The notes under the pieces: model-generated
What the model was told of the DNA's origin: nothing
Database searches by the model: none
The model's input: only the letters and a program-made list of their open reading frames with translations
From: Yersinia aldovae ATCC 35236
GTDB lineage: Bacteria > Pseudomonadota > Gammaproteobacteria > Enterobacterales > Enterobacteriaceae
DNA: 64,000 nt
Direction: 5' to 3'
NCBI RefSeq assembly: GCF_000173735.1
Contig: NZ_ACCB01000010.1
Span: 52,584 to 116,583 of the forward strand
In this document: piece by piece, positions 8,413 to 17,646 of the stretch
How the letters are laid out: each line of letters begins with the position of its first letter
How positions within the stretch are numbered: position 1 is the stretch's first letter
Made by a program: the position numbers and the translations under genes

Positions 8413-9797
8413 AAAGAGTCATCAATACTGTAATTATTACACTGCTGCTCACCGGTTGCGGTTCCATGCTGAAAAGTGATTATCAGCGGCCGATGTTGTC
8501 GGTGCCTGATAGCTGGCGCATCAAGGATAGCGGTGGCGGTTACCTGAATCACAGTGTGCATTGGTGGGAGAATTTTGATGATCCAACGCTCACTGAAAAT
8601 ATCAACCGCATGTTGGTCAGCAACAATGATCTGACGGTTGCCGGGCTTAAGTTGCAGCAAGCAAGGCTAAGCGCTGGGCTGACTAATACCAATTTGCATC
8701 CCAATATCACGCTGAATGGCGCTGGCAGTAATACCCGCTCTTTGAATGAGAATACCCAACCGCGTGAGAATTACAGCACTTCGTTAGGTTTGAGCTACGA
8801 ACTGGATTTGTGGGGCAAACTGGCCCGCGCCCGTGATCAATCACAATGGACAGTAAATGCCACCGAGCAAGACCGTCAGGAGACAGCACTCTCCCTGATT
8901 GGTACTACCGCTGACGTGTACTGGCAGATTGCTAAATTCAATCAGCAATTGCGCTATCAACAGGCGGCAGTGGTTATCGCGCAGGACAGCCTCAAGCTGG
9001 TGCGTTCACGATTAGGGGCGGGGGATGCCAGTGAGATTGAGTTATTGCAGGCGCAGCAGGCACTGCTGGACAGACAGAATCAGTATCAGAATCTGCAACA
9101 GCAGCGGGAAGCGGCGCGCAATGCAATGGCGGTGCTGTTTAACCGTGCACCGGACTACCGTCAGGCTGAACGTAACTCACTGGATTTACAGCAACAAGTG
9201 CCAATCTCCGCAAGTTTACCGCTACAGGTCATCGCCCAGCGGCCTGATGTGCAAGCTGCCGAGTGGCGTTTGCGGGCTGCATTGGCCGGATCGGATATGG
9301 CTAAACTCAATTTTTACCCGACGCTCTCGCTCGGTGCCAGTCTGGATGCTGGTAGCGCCATCTTCTCACAGTGGTTTAGCAACCCCAGCCGCACCTTAAG
9401 CGTAAGCAGTGCGCTGCCATTCTTACAGTGGAATACCGTGCAGCTCACCATCGAACAGTCAACGCTGGATGTGAAACTGGCGGCCGTCGATTTTCGCCGC
9501 AAAGTTTACAGTGCGTTGAAAGATGTGGATGACGCAATGACTCAGCGGGTGAGTTACCAACTGCAAAAAGAGAATCAATGGCAAAACCTGCAACTCAGCC
9601 AGCGTCGGCTTACCCTGACCAGCAGCCAGTATCAGGCCGGTGCCGTTTCATTTCAGACCTTACTGGATGCGCAGGATGCTCTGCTAACCAGTGAAACCAG
9701 TTTGCTCGAACTTCAATATAACTACCTGAATGCCACCATGAAATTGTGGTTGGCGTTAGGCGGTGGTAGCGATGACAGTAAAGGAATTAAATCATGA
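8409..9797 (+). CDS. TolC-family outer-membrane factor lipoprotein (NodT/OprM type)
   Basis: A 462-residue efflux outer-membrane protein. The start at 8409 is chosen because it overlaps the macB-like stop (ATGA) and yields a lipoprotein signal with lipobox LLTGC; a longer reading frame open upstream from 8202 only covers the end of the previous gene. Two OEP repeats are visible, with features typical of the family: SYELDLWGKL near residue 138, a QRPDV..AEW motif near 280, and a C-terminal QYQAGAVSFQTLLDAQ. It should form the trimeric outer-membrane duct for the MacAB-like pump, so the operon carries its own complete tripartite exporter rather than relying on TolC. Confidence 0.88.
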   Translation: MKRVINTVIITLLLTGCGSMLKSDYQRPMLSVPDSWRIKDSGGGYLNHSVHWWENFDDPTLTENINRMLVSNNDLTVAGLKLQQARLSAGLTNTNLHPNITLNGAGSNTRSLNENTQPRENYSTSLGLSYELDLWGKLARARDQSQWTVNATEQDRQETALSLIGTTADVYWQIAKFNQQLRYQQAAVVIAQDSLKLVRSRLGAGDASEIELLQAQQALLDRQNQYQNLQQQREAARNAMAVLFNRAPDYRQAERNSLDLQQQVPISASLPLQVIAQRPDVQAAEWRLRAALAGSDMAKLNFYPTLSLGASLDAGSAIFSQWFSNPSRTLSVSSALPFLQWNTVQLTIEQSTLDVKLAAVDFRRKVYSALKDVDDAMTQRVSYQLQKENQWQNLQLSQRRLTLTSSQYQAGAVSFQTLLDAQDALLTSETSLLELQYNYLNATMKLWLALGGGSDDSKGIKS

Positions 9798-11044
9798 CAA
9801 ATACAGCAAAACAGCGTCGTGTGGTGGTAACCGGTTATGGCTCTGTCACCCCGCTGGGCATGGATGCGGAGCAAAGCTGGGCGGCTATCATGGATTATCA
9901 ATTGGGTTATCGCGATTACGACAAATCTGCGCAGGGGATCCAATCGCGCTTTTTTGGTTTGCTGGATGCCGAACCTAATTTGAAATCAGTGCCTGCGGCT
10001 ATTCGCCGTCGTCTGCCTCGTTATGCTCGCCTGGCACTGGCGGCAGCACGGGAGGCGATGGGAATGGCTTTCGGCGAACAGTCGCTTGACGATTATTATG
10101 ATTTGCTGGATTGCGGCACTATCATCGGCAGCGGTTGGGCCGGGCAGGATGAAACTCATGATAACTATGACGGTTTTCTGCAAACTGGATTAGGCACGCC
10201 GTTTGGTTGTTTTCTGTCGATGCCCAATGCCGGTACTGCGGCGTGCAGCTTATATTGGGGGTTACGTGGTTATCAGAATTCGCCCATCGCTGCTTGTGCT
10301 ACCGGGACGATTGCCATCGGCGATGCCTTTGAAGTGATCCGCAGCGGGCGGGCCTCTATGATGCTGGCTGGCGCGGGCGAATCACTGCGCAGTGATGCGG
10401 CGATATGGAATATCGATATTCTCGGTGCATTAGCGCGCGAGCAGGACGATATCACTAAAGCCAGTTGCCCGTTTAGTCTGGATCGCAACGGGTTTGTGCT
10501 TTCCGAAGGTGCTGCGGTGCTGTGTTTGGAGGAGCGGGAAGCGGCATTGGCACGCGGTGCTGCTATCCTTGGCGAGATTAAAGGTTACGGTAACTATTCC
10601 GATGCCTTTGATTTTACTGCACCAGCAGAAGATAAAGTGGCGCGGGTTAAAACCATCCAGCGCGCTATCGAGCAAGCAGGTTTGAGCGCAGCAGAGATTG
10701 ATTACGTCAATCTTCACGGCACCTCGACCCAGCTTAACGATCTCAATGAAACTCAATCCATCAAACAGGTGTTTGGTGACGCGGCATATAGCACGCCACT
10801 GTCTAGTACCAAATCCTATTCGGGCCATTTGATTGCTGCGGCTGGCAGCTTTGAATCGATTATCTGCCTGCAAGCACTGAAACACCAGATTATGCCAGCC
10901 ACTTGTCATCTTAAAAATGCCGATCCGCAGTGCGACCTGGATTACATCAAAGAGGGCCACCGGCCAAAAGCCTTGCGCAATACCCTGAACCTTAGCTTTG
11001 GTTTCGGCGGGGCGAATGCCGCACTGGTCATCGGGCTGGATTGA
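9794..11044 (+). CDS. Beta-ketoacyl-ACP synthase (FabF-like ketosynthase)
   Basis: A 416-residue condensing enzyme with the full Cys-His-His set: Cys168 in ACATG, His308 in NLHGTST, Lys340 and His345 in KSYSGH. It therefore should be able to decarboxylate malonyl-ACP and condense it with an acyl chain. It starts on an ATGA overlap with the outer-membrane factor gene, so lipid synthesis and export are in one transcript. Gene context (dehydratase, ACP, ketoreductase following) marks it as the chain-builder of a dedicated small fatty-acid or polyene synthase and not the housekeeping fabF, which normally sits with acpP-fabD-fabG. Starter unit and chain length cannot be read from the sequence. Confidence 0.88.
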   Translation: MTNTAKQRRVVVTGYGSVTPLGMDAEQSWAAIMDYQLGYRDYDKSAQGIQSRFFGLLDAEPNLKSVPAAIRRRLPRYARLALAAAREAMGMAFGEQSLDDYYDLLDCGTIIGSGWAGQDETHDNYDGFLQTGLGTPFGCFLSMPNAGTAACSLYWGLRGYQNSPIAACATGTIAIGDAFEVIRSGRASMMLAGAGESLRSDAAIWNIDILGALAREQDDITKASCPFSLDRNGFVLSEGAAVLCLEEREAALARGAAILGEIKGYGNYSDAFDFTAPAEDKVARVKTIQRAIEQAGLSAAEIDYVNLHGTSTQLNDLNETQSIKQVFGDAAYSTPLSSTKSYSGHLIAAAGSFESIICLQALKHQIMPATCHLKNADPQCDLDYIKEGHRPKALRNTLNLSFGFGGANAALVIGLD

Positions 11045-11046
11045 GT

Positions 11047-11877
11047 ATGATAGCCAACGACAACACGACGTTTAGCTATAACTACAGTCGCAGTGATGCG
11101 GAACGCTGGGCTGAATTTTCTGGTGATCATAATCCGATCCACTTTGATCTTAAACATGCACAACTTCTGGGGCAACAACAAGTTACAGTGCATGGAATGC
11201 GGGCGATGCTGGATCTTAAGTACCAACTTAGCCGCGCGCTATTGCCGCTATCGCCAACCGCTGATTTTTTGCGTTTTAACGCCCGTCTGCGCCAACCGGT
11301 GTTGTGCGATAGCGCTTATCAGTTGCAACTGAGTCTGGCGAACGCGCAGGTTAGCGCTAACCTGATTAATAGCGGCAGTGGTGAGAACTGCTTTAGCAGC
11401 AAATTGCGCAGCACCTCCCCGTTAACACTGACTAAATGCGGATCGTGGGCTTCGCTTGGCGGCAGCGAAGTACATCAATTTAGCCAGCAGTTTCCGGGCG
11501 ATGCCACATCAGCTGCTGAGTGTTGGGGGTTCTTCGATGCATTGCTGTTTAAATTGTTAATTGCTGCCCCGCAAACGCTGGTAGCGGCTAAACAAATTTT
11601 ATCGGTTATTCAGGCCGATACCTTGATTGACATCTTCCGCCACGTCCCGGTCATTCAGACCCACCATGACGTGCAGTTCAGTGCTGATTTCATGAGTATC
11701 AATAACCCACATTTATTTGTTCGTAGCGCCCTGCACTATGCCATTGAACCGACGTTAATCGTGGGAAATCAATATGATGGATGGGTATTGCGTTCGGCTA
11801 TTCAGGCCCGTTCAGATGCCGGGCCTTTAATCACCACCGCTGTAACATTAAAAACGTGGCCATTAGCCGCGCATTAA
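11047..11877 (+). CDS. MaoC-like hot-dog dehydratase/hydratase
   Basis: About 276 residues. The MaoC/hydratase-2 motif is clear at residues 24-38: FSGDHNPIHFDLKHA, with catalytic Asp27 and His32. The protein is twice the length of a single hot-dog domain, and the C-terminal half may be a degenerate second domain. It would remove water from 3-hydroxyacyl-ACP (or add it in reverse). The ATG at 11047 is preferred because GGA sits 6 bases upstream; a TTG at 11041 overlapping the ketosynthase stop is possible. It takes the place of FabA/FabZ in this operon. No isomerase or enoyl reductase accompanies it, so double bonds might stay in the product. Confidence 0.75.
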   Translation: MIANDNTTFSYNYSRSDAERWAEFSGDHNPIHFDLKHAQLLGQQQVTVHGMRAMLDLKYQLSRALLPLSPTADFLRFNARLRQPVLCDSAYQLQLSLANAQVSANLINSGSGENCFSSKLRSTSPLTLTKCGSWASLGGSEVHQFSQQFPGDATSAAECWGFFDALLFKLLIAAPQTLVAAKQILSVIQADTLIDIFRHVPVIQTHHDVQFSADFMSINNPHLFVRSALHYAIEPTLIVGNQYDGWVLRSAIQARSDAGPLITTAVTLKTWPLAAH

Positions 11878-11889
11878 CAGGAGTTCATC

Positions 11890-12138
11890 ATGGAAAAGTA
11901 TCAACAGGTTTATGACACCGTTTGCGAAATGTTGTGTGACGCTAAAGATCTGGAAATGTCAGTGCTGTCGCCTGAGATGTCACTGCATCAACTAAAACTG
12001 GATAGCCTGGATTATGTCGAATTGATGGTGCTGGCTAAACGTGAGTTTGCTGCCACATTGAATGCCGAGATGTTTATGGAAAATCCCAACATGACTTTAG
12101 GCGAACTTTGCCAGAAGTTAGCAGAACAGAAGAAATAA
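11890..12138 (+). CDS. Acyl carrier protein
   Basis: An 82-residue acidic ACP with the phosphopantetheine attachment site at Ser39 in KLDSLDYVEL. It follows the dehydratase by 12 bases and precedes the ketoreductase by 4, with a good ribosome site (AGGAG). It should carry the growing chain for the adjacent enzymes and hand it to the acyltransferase upstream. It differs from housekeeping AcpP in motif (LDSLDYVE compared with GADSLDTVE) and lies away from fabD/fabF. No phosphopantetheinyl transferase gene is nearby, so a cellular enzyme such as AcpS must activate it. Confidence 0.9.
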   Translation: MEKYQQVYDTVCEMLCDAKDLEMSVLSPEMSLHQLKLDSLDYVELMVLAKREFAATLNAEMFMENPNMTLGELCQKLAEQKK

Positions 12139-12142
12139 TATT

Positions 12143-12877
12143 ATGAGCAGGCAATGGGTGTTAATTACCGGAGGCAGTCGCGGTATTGGACGAGCCTTGG
12201 TTGAGGAGCTGGCTAACGAGTGGAATGTTATTTTTACCTGGCGCAATGATGAGCAGCAAAGTCGTGATGTGATCAGTCACTGTGAAGGGCTGGCTGGCTG
12301 GGTGAAAAGTTATCGTTGTGATGGCAGCAATCAGAGTGATGTCGATGCATTGGCCCCGCAGTTACTGGAAAAGTACGGGCCACCCGGTGCCGTCATCCAT
12401 AATGCGGGTATCACTGGCGATGGCCTACATATTCAGCAAGATGGTGATAACTGGCGTAATGTGTTGGATACCAATTTGAATGCGGTTTTTTATTGGAATA
12501 AACATCTATTACCTCAAATGATGATACAGGGAGAGGGGGCGGTGCTATTGATGTCGTCGGTTACGGCCATTAAGGGTAACGTCGGGCAGAGCGCTTATGC
12601 TGCCAGTAAAGCTGCGATGATTGGCCTTGGTCGCTCGCTGGCACTGGAAATGGGGCGCTTTGGTATTCGGGTAAACTGCCTGCTGCCGGGGGTGATCGAT
12701 AGTGATATGACTCGCGCGATGCCTGCGGAAGCTTTAAAAGGGCTACGCAAACAGATCCCACTGCGGCGTTTGGGGAATGCACAGGAAGTCGCGCGCGTCA
12801 GTGCCTTTATGATTGGTAATGATAGCCGTTATATGACGGGCCAAACACTGGTATTGGACGGTGGCTTGACAGCTTAA
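12143..12877 (+). CDS. 3-oxoacyl-ACP reductase (FabG-like SDR)
   Basis: A 244-residue short-chain dehydrogenase. The NADPH-binding TGGSRGIG is at 9-16, NAG at 87-89, and the catalytic Asn111, Ser139, Tyr152 and Lys156 are present in the YAASK arrangement, with the usual C-terminal GQTLVLDGG. It would reduce 3-ketoacyl-ACP made by the ketosynthase. It is the last gene of the operon that begins at the peptide gene; the intergenic gap before it is only 4 bases. Many SDRs look alike, but the ACP and ketosynthase next door make the FabG role the best reading. Confidence 0.88.
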   Translation: MSRQWVLITGGSRGIGRALVEELANEWNVIFTWRNDEQQSRDVISHCEGLAGWVKSYRCDGSNQSDVDALAPQLLEKYGPPGAVIHNAGITGDGLHIQQDGDNWRNVLDTNLNAVFYWNKHLLPQMMIQGEGAVLLMSSVTAIKGNVGQSAYAASKAAMIGLGRSLALEMGRFGIRVNCLLPGVIDSDMTRAMPAEALKGLRKQIPLRRLGNAQEVARVSAFMIGNDSRYMTGQTLVLDGGLTA

Positions 12878-12889
12878 GTCTTTATTAGC

Positions 12890-12920
12890 AAAAGACTCTC
12901 GTCATCAACGGTCGTCTTTT
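12890..12920. terminator. Weak hairpin between convergent genes
   Basis: AAAAGAC (12890-12896) and GTCTTTT (12914-12920) can pair with T runs on both strands, giving a weak bidirectional terminator between the lipid-synthesis operon and the leftward pheC-like gene. Confidence 0.4.
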
Positions 12921-12950
12921 ACTATTAAGAGATAACAATTTATTATTCGT

Positions 12951-13715
12951 TTATTCTGAGATGTTCCATTTATGTGCCAATGTGGATTTTGTCTGACCGC
13001 TCAGCCATTGATTAACTTCATTTAGCAGATGCTTATTATCTTTAGCCATCATATAAACTTTATAACTGCCAGTACCGGGTAATACTTCGGCTGTCGCTAC
13101 ACAAAATACGCCCGGTTCTTTGCTTTGATAATAATCCCCTTCGATCAAGTCGGTGAACATAATATCAGCGCTCTTATCCCGCACGCCTTGCAAGTTAGCT
13201 ACATTATCTTTGGTTCGGATAATCTGCGCTTGCTTGATATTGGCATCAACAAACGATTGATTGGTGCCGCCCGGATTGACGATGACTTTAACGGATTTGC
13301 GATCAATAGCCTCCAACGTTGGGAATTTCTGGGATTGCTGGCAATTGGCGAGAGCAATTTTACCGTTTTTCACTACGGCGTTGGATAAGACAAATTGTGC
13401 TGCGCGTCCCGGTGTTGCCGTTACACCGCCCATCGCGATATCAAATTTATCTGCCGCCAAATCCTCGGAAAGTGTTGGCCAACTGGTCATGACAAAATTA
13501 ACCTTAAGATTTAGGTTATCAGCCAGTGATTTTGCCATATCCACATCGTAGCCAATTAACTTACCTTGCTTATCGTGAAATGCCAGCGGAGCATAATCAC
13601 CAGGCACGCCAATGCGTAATTCCCCACTTTGCTTAATTTCCTGCCAATTTTTTGCCAATACTTGCTGGCTACTGATTAAAGCCAATACCATTATTCCCAG
13701 CGATAATTTCTTCAT
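12951..13715 (-). CDS. Periplasmic PheC-like cyclohexadienyl dehydratase / SBP-fold protein
   Basis: A 254-residue exported protein with a signal peptide cut after VLA (residue 21) and the bilobal solute-binding fold. Several stretches match Pseudomonas periplasmic cyclohexadienyl dehydratase (PheC) as I remember it: GGVTATPGRAAQF, FPTLEAID, VIVNPGGTNQSF, and a late DIMFTDLIEGDYYQ. PheC converts prephenate to phenylpyruvate (and arogenate to phenylalanine). The alternative is a plain amino-acid ABC transporter binding protein, but no permease or ATPase genes are near. The gene just upstream on the same strand encodes a Tat-exported aminotransferase, which would complete phenylalanine synthesis in the periplasm. 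Ribosome site AGGAG. Confidence 0.7.
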   Translation of the reverse strand: MKKLSLGIMVLALISSQQVLAKNWQEIKQSGELRIGVPGDYAPLAFHDKQGKLIGYDVDMAKSLADNLNLKVNFVMTSWPTLSEDLAADKFDIAMGGVTATPGRAAQFVLSNAVVKNGKIALANCQQSQKFPTLEAIDRKSVKVIVNPGGTNQSFVDANIKQAQIIRTKDNVANLQGVRDKSADIMFTDLIEGDYYQSKEPGVFCVATAEVLPGTGSYKVYMMAKDNKHLLNEVNQWLSGQTKSTLAHKWNISE

Positions 13716-13803
13716 TTTTACTCCTGTTATTTTTATAAAAGACGGGTAGGGCCAATCAGAGTAACAATAGCGGAGGTTATCCCCCGCGATTGTTTCGCGA
13801 GGA

Positions 13804-14967
13804 TTACACCCAGCCTTTGGTGCGGAACATTTTTAACACCGTAACAAATGCCATCATTTCTTCCGGCGTTCCTAACGTTAGGCGATTCCAACCTACGGCG
13901 GGGGGAAATTCACGCCCGACAAACACATGATATTGCTTCATCCGGTTTTGATAGGTTTTGACATCGCCATTTACCTGATGGAAGACAAAGTTTGCCTGCG
14001 ATGGTACATAAATCAATTTAAGTTCATCCAACGCGGTCGTAACAATACGGCGGGCCTGATCAGCAGACTGGCGGCTGTATTGCACGAAAGGCTTATCCTG
14101 CAATGAGGCTAATGCCGCGACAGCACCGGCTGTATTGGTGTTATCTAACGAAACGAAGTTCTCAACAGCAGCAATCAGTTCTGGGTGTGCGACGCCATAA
14201 CCTATTCTTAAACCTGCCAGCGCAAATATTTTTGAGAATGTCCGTGTCACGACTAGGTTCTTATGACCGGCCTGTACCAGTCCGATAGCACTGCGAAACG
14301 CAGGATCACTGACAAATTCTGCATAAGCTTCGTCAATAATAAACAACGTATCCGGTGAGGCATTTTTAACCCAGGCTTCAATCAGATTCGCTGGGGTGAT
14401 GGTGGCAGTCGGGTTATTGGGATTGCATAGATAGACAATCGAGCGGCCCTTGAAATCTGCCACTTTTTTCTGCATAACGGGCAGATCAAAGGCCATTTCT
14501 TTGGTTAGAACGACTTTCTCAATCGGGATAGCGAAAGGTTTGGCATACAACTCGGCATAATTAAAGGTTGGGTCTGGCACCACTAGCTGGATTGGCGTCT
14601 TATCCTGTTCGGCCTGGCGGATGATGGCTTGAATTATCGCTTGAATAGTTTCAGATGAACCATTTCCCAATGAAATATTTTCAGTTTTTAGTTGATATTC
14701 TGTGGCGATATTTTCAATTAATTGCTCACGGGCGGCATCCGGGTAACGACATGCTGTCGGTAGTACCGCGATAATGGCCTGATGTGCTTTAGGCGACATT
14801 CCCAGTGAATTCTCATTAAAATTTAACAGCAGTGGCCGCAGCTCGCCAGGCACCGGTACGGGTTGTTTTATTTTTTCGCTATTTGCCTGCGCGCTAGGAA
14901 TAAGGCTATTTAACGTTAACCCACCCAGCAGCAAACCTGACGATTTTAAAAGGGTACGACGATCCAT
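13804..14967 (-). CDS. Tat-exported HisC-like PLP aminotransferase
   Basis: A 387-residue class I/II aminotransferase. The start at 14967 is chosen for its AGGAGAAG ribosome site and because it yields a twin-arginine signal, DRRTLLK at residues 2-8, then a hydrophobic core and an AQA cleavage site at about 28. The PLP lysine is in TRTFSKIFALAGLRIGYG, and NPNNPTAT is the substrate-side motif typical of HisC/aromatic transaminases. Export through Tat fits a protein that binds its cofactor before transport. With the PheC-like neighbour 88 bases downstream it would convert phenylpyruvate to phenylalanine, like the periplasmic aromatic aminotransferase described in Pseudomonas. Substrate is inferred. 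Confidence 0.8.
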   Translation of the reverse strand: MDRRTLLKSSGLLLGGLTLNSLIPSAQANSEKIKQPVPVPGELRPLLLNFNENSLGMSPKAHQAIIAVLPTACRYPDAAREQLIENIATEYQLKTENISLGNGSSETIQAIIQAIIRQAEQDKTPIQLVVPDPTFNYAELYAKPFAIPIEKVVLTKEMAFDLPVMQKKVADFKGRSIVYLCNPNNPTATITPANLIEAWVKNASPDTLFIIDEAYAEFVSDPAFRSAIGLVQAGHKNLVVTRTFSKIFALAGLRIGYGVAHPELIAAVENFVSLDNTNTAGAVAALASLQDKPFVQYSRQSADQARRIVTTALDELKLIYVPSQANFVFHQVNGDVKTYQNRMKQYHVFVGREFPPAVGWNRLTLGTPEEMMAFVTVLKMFRTKGWV

Positions 14968-15214
14968 ACAGACTTCTCCTATCTGGATTTCTATTGCATT
15001 TTTGTTATATGTATCTATGAGAATAACGTTATGTCTTATTTTTAAGCAATAAACTTTTAAAAAAAGCATTCACTTCCAGAGGGTTACAAGAATATTCTGT
15101 ATTTTTTAAGGATGTTCCAGGATTTATTTAGGGTGAGTTCACAATGAGGGGAATAAAAAGTTTCCGCAGCATTTACGATCAAATACTGCGAGAAACCCAT
15201 TATTGCTAAGTATG

Positions 15215-17646
15215 TTAGAAATTAACCCGGAAACCTATGTTAGCCATGATGGGGGACTCAACGTAGCTCCCTTTACGGTAGTTAGCTTCCGCATAAATTG
15301 ACGCTTGTCTGGTCAAATTGAGGTCGACTCCCAAACCATATTTTCCGGTATTGCCAGAGAGATTATTATTAAAGTCATTAACTTGGTTGATAGTGACGCT
15401 GTTTGACTTAATGAATTCTCTTTCAACCGCAACTTTGGCGTAAGGCCGAATGATAGCGCCATTTTTTAGGTCAAATTCTGTTCCTATTTGAGTCCCTATT
15501 TCACCTTTAGCCGAACGATTATTATCAAGGCCTGCTTTCATGCCATTATTCAGCACAATATCTTTGCCTTGTGCAGTAAAATAGCTGGTTCGGATATAAG
15601 GTTCGACAAACCAATTCTCAGACAGTCTGTAGTGGTAGCCCGCTTCCAGCGATCCACCTACTGCATTCTGGTTATAATCGCTTTTGACCTGGCTACCATT
15701 GGTCATATTTGCATTCAGAGAATTATTGAAACGGTTCGCTTTAAGTACCGCATCAATATAATAACCCGTGTTATCGAAATAACTGCCATAAGCACCCAGG
15801 CTATAACTGTCGACGGTACTATTGCCACCACGAGCATGTTTCACTCGGTTATTGCTATAAGAAGTAAAACCACCTAATACCAGTTGGCCGGAAGAAAGCC
15901 CCAATACTTTATCAGCACCGATTTCAACGCCATTCTGCTGCAAGCGGTAAGCAGCATCGTGCGCGGTATTAATACGACTATTATTGGTTAAATAGCGGCC
16001 CCAAACACCGCCGTTATCGCCTTTACTGCGGTTAAGGTCACCTTTACGCAGGCGCAGGTTTTGTAATTCACCATCGAAAATAAATTGGTTGGATGAAGCC
16101 ATACTTAATACTGCATCCGTTGATGGCGTTGTTTTGGCGGCTGGGCCTGGCTGGGTAGGATTCGGTTGTTGAGGTTCTGGCTCTGGCTCAGGAGCAGGTG
16201 GCACAGGTGCTGGTTCAGGCGTTGGCTCAGGTGCAGGCGCGACACCGGTATTCAGATCACTGCCTAAATACCATAGATTGCCCCCTGCCCGTGTGGTGTT
16301 ATCCCATTTATTCAAGCTATATACATAAGTACCACCATCCACTTCGGTGATGTTAGCACCTGAGAGTGAAGCCAGTGAGAATGTCGCATCACCGCTGAGA
16401 TCGTGGATAAGATCTAGCGTTGTCGTATCCGGTGCGGTTATCTCACTACCTGAGTCGTTTACGATGACTTTATGTGAGCCGCTGCCATTAGCGATAGTGA
16501 CAAAGTTGCCTTTACCTTCTGCGATAGACGTATTGAACTGGAAAGCGCCAGAACCGGAAAGGTTGCCGATATTCAACGAGGTATAGTTCACCTCCGTTCC
16601 TGACTGGAAAACCACTCTGCCGCCATTCAACGCCAGATTATCAACGGTTGCGGCGGCATCGGTTGCCGCATTGTAGCGCACCATCAAACGGGTATTTTCG
16701 CCATTAAGAACCACATTTTCAGCATATGCACCAGTGGTTGCCGCACTATCAAGATAGACTGTAGCTGCATTGTTTACCTGCGTCAGGCCGGTTAGTTTTG
16801 CTCCGGCGCGCACCCAAGAATAGGCCTTATCAAGTAAGGTGGTGTTATGTGATTCACCGCCGGAATAGATATTCTGATAAGCAGTGCCATTAAAGGTTGC
16901 AGCGCTGACAAGGCCAGTATCATCAATACGTTGATTAGCTTTGTCGTAAAATTTCGCATCAACACTATGGCCATTAGCCGCAACGATCTGTCGGCTGGAG
17001 TCAACAAATTCTGAGTCATAGGATGTGGCTTTGGTATCCCAGTTTTTGGCCTCTTTTTCATACCCCACAGCATTTCATAAGAGGTATCTTGATAGCGGCT
17101 ATTGGTGATGTAGGGATCAAATTCAATGCTGTCGTCTTCTTTCGTCTCAGTATAAGTTGAGCCATTCATAGCAAACTGGGTAGAAACAATTATTGCTGAA
17201 TTGCCTTTGGCTATCGTCTGGTCAGCCGAGGTCATAACCCACATCAGGCTATTGTTTAACGTAGTATTTTCTGCACGACCTTCATAAGTTGGGCCGCCCT
17301 GATAATGGGTGCCAGTTATGGTAAAAGTACTGTTATTCACTTCGGTATAACGGATAGTACCTAAGGCGATTGCTGCGGAGAAATGATCGTGAGGATAATA
17401 TAATTTATATCCTTCGCCATTAAATATAAAATGATTATCTTCAGTGCCAGTAATTACGCCATCACCTAATGAAATACTGTGAAATTCACCTTCGCCAGAT
17501 TTTGTTTGTTCACAAATGCCGGTAACCACATATCCGACACAGGGCACTGCATTGGCACTTATCGAGCTTGAGGTGTAAATAATGGATGAAATAGCTACGC
17601 TAAGGTAAGTTTTCCTGATGTTTTTATTCATAGAGGTAAATTCCAA
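15215..17646 (-). pseudogene. Autotransporter adhesin split by a frameshift
   Basis: Two leftward frames make one type Va autotransporter. The first (start 17646, or an inner ATG a few codons on) gives a signal peptide and about 190 residues of beta-rich passenger; it then leaves frame near 17060-17075 and the rest continues from 17068 to 15215. The second part holds more passenger, a Pro/Glu-rich linker (about residues 280-310 of that frame) and a complete 12-strand translocator ending in IGFRVNF. The frames differ by a one-base loss, close to a GGGG and an AAAAA run. No intact start or signal precedes the second frame, so no surface protein is expected unless the shift is a sequencing error. 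It resembles the Yersinia Yap family. Confidence 0.8.

Noticed and set aside
17055..17080. Programmed -1 frameshift in the autotransporter
   Set aside because: The in-frame context is G AAA AAG, not a full X XXY YYZ slippery site, and no stimulatory stem is obvious; such recoding is not known for autotransporters.
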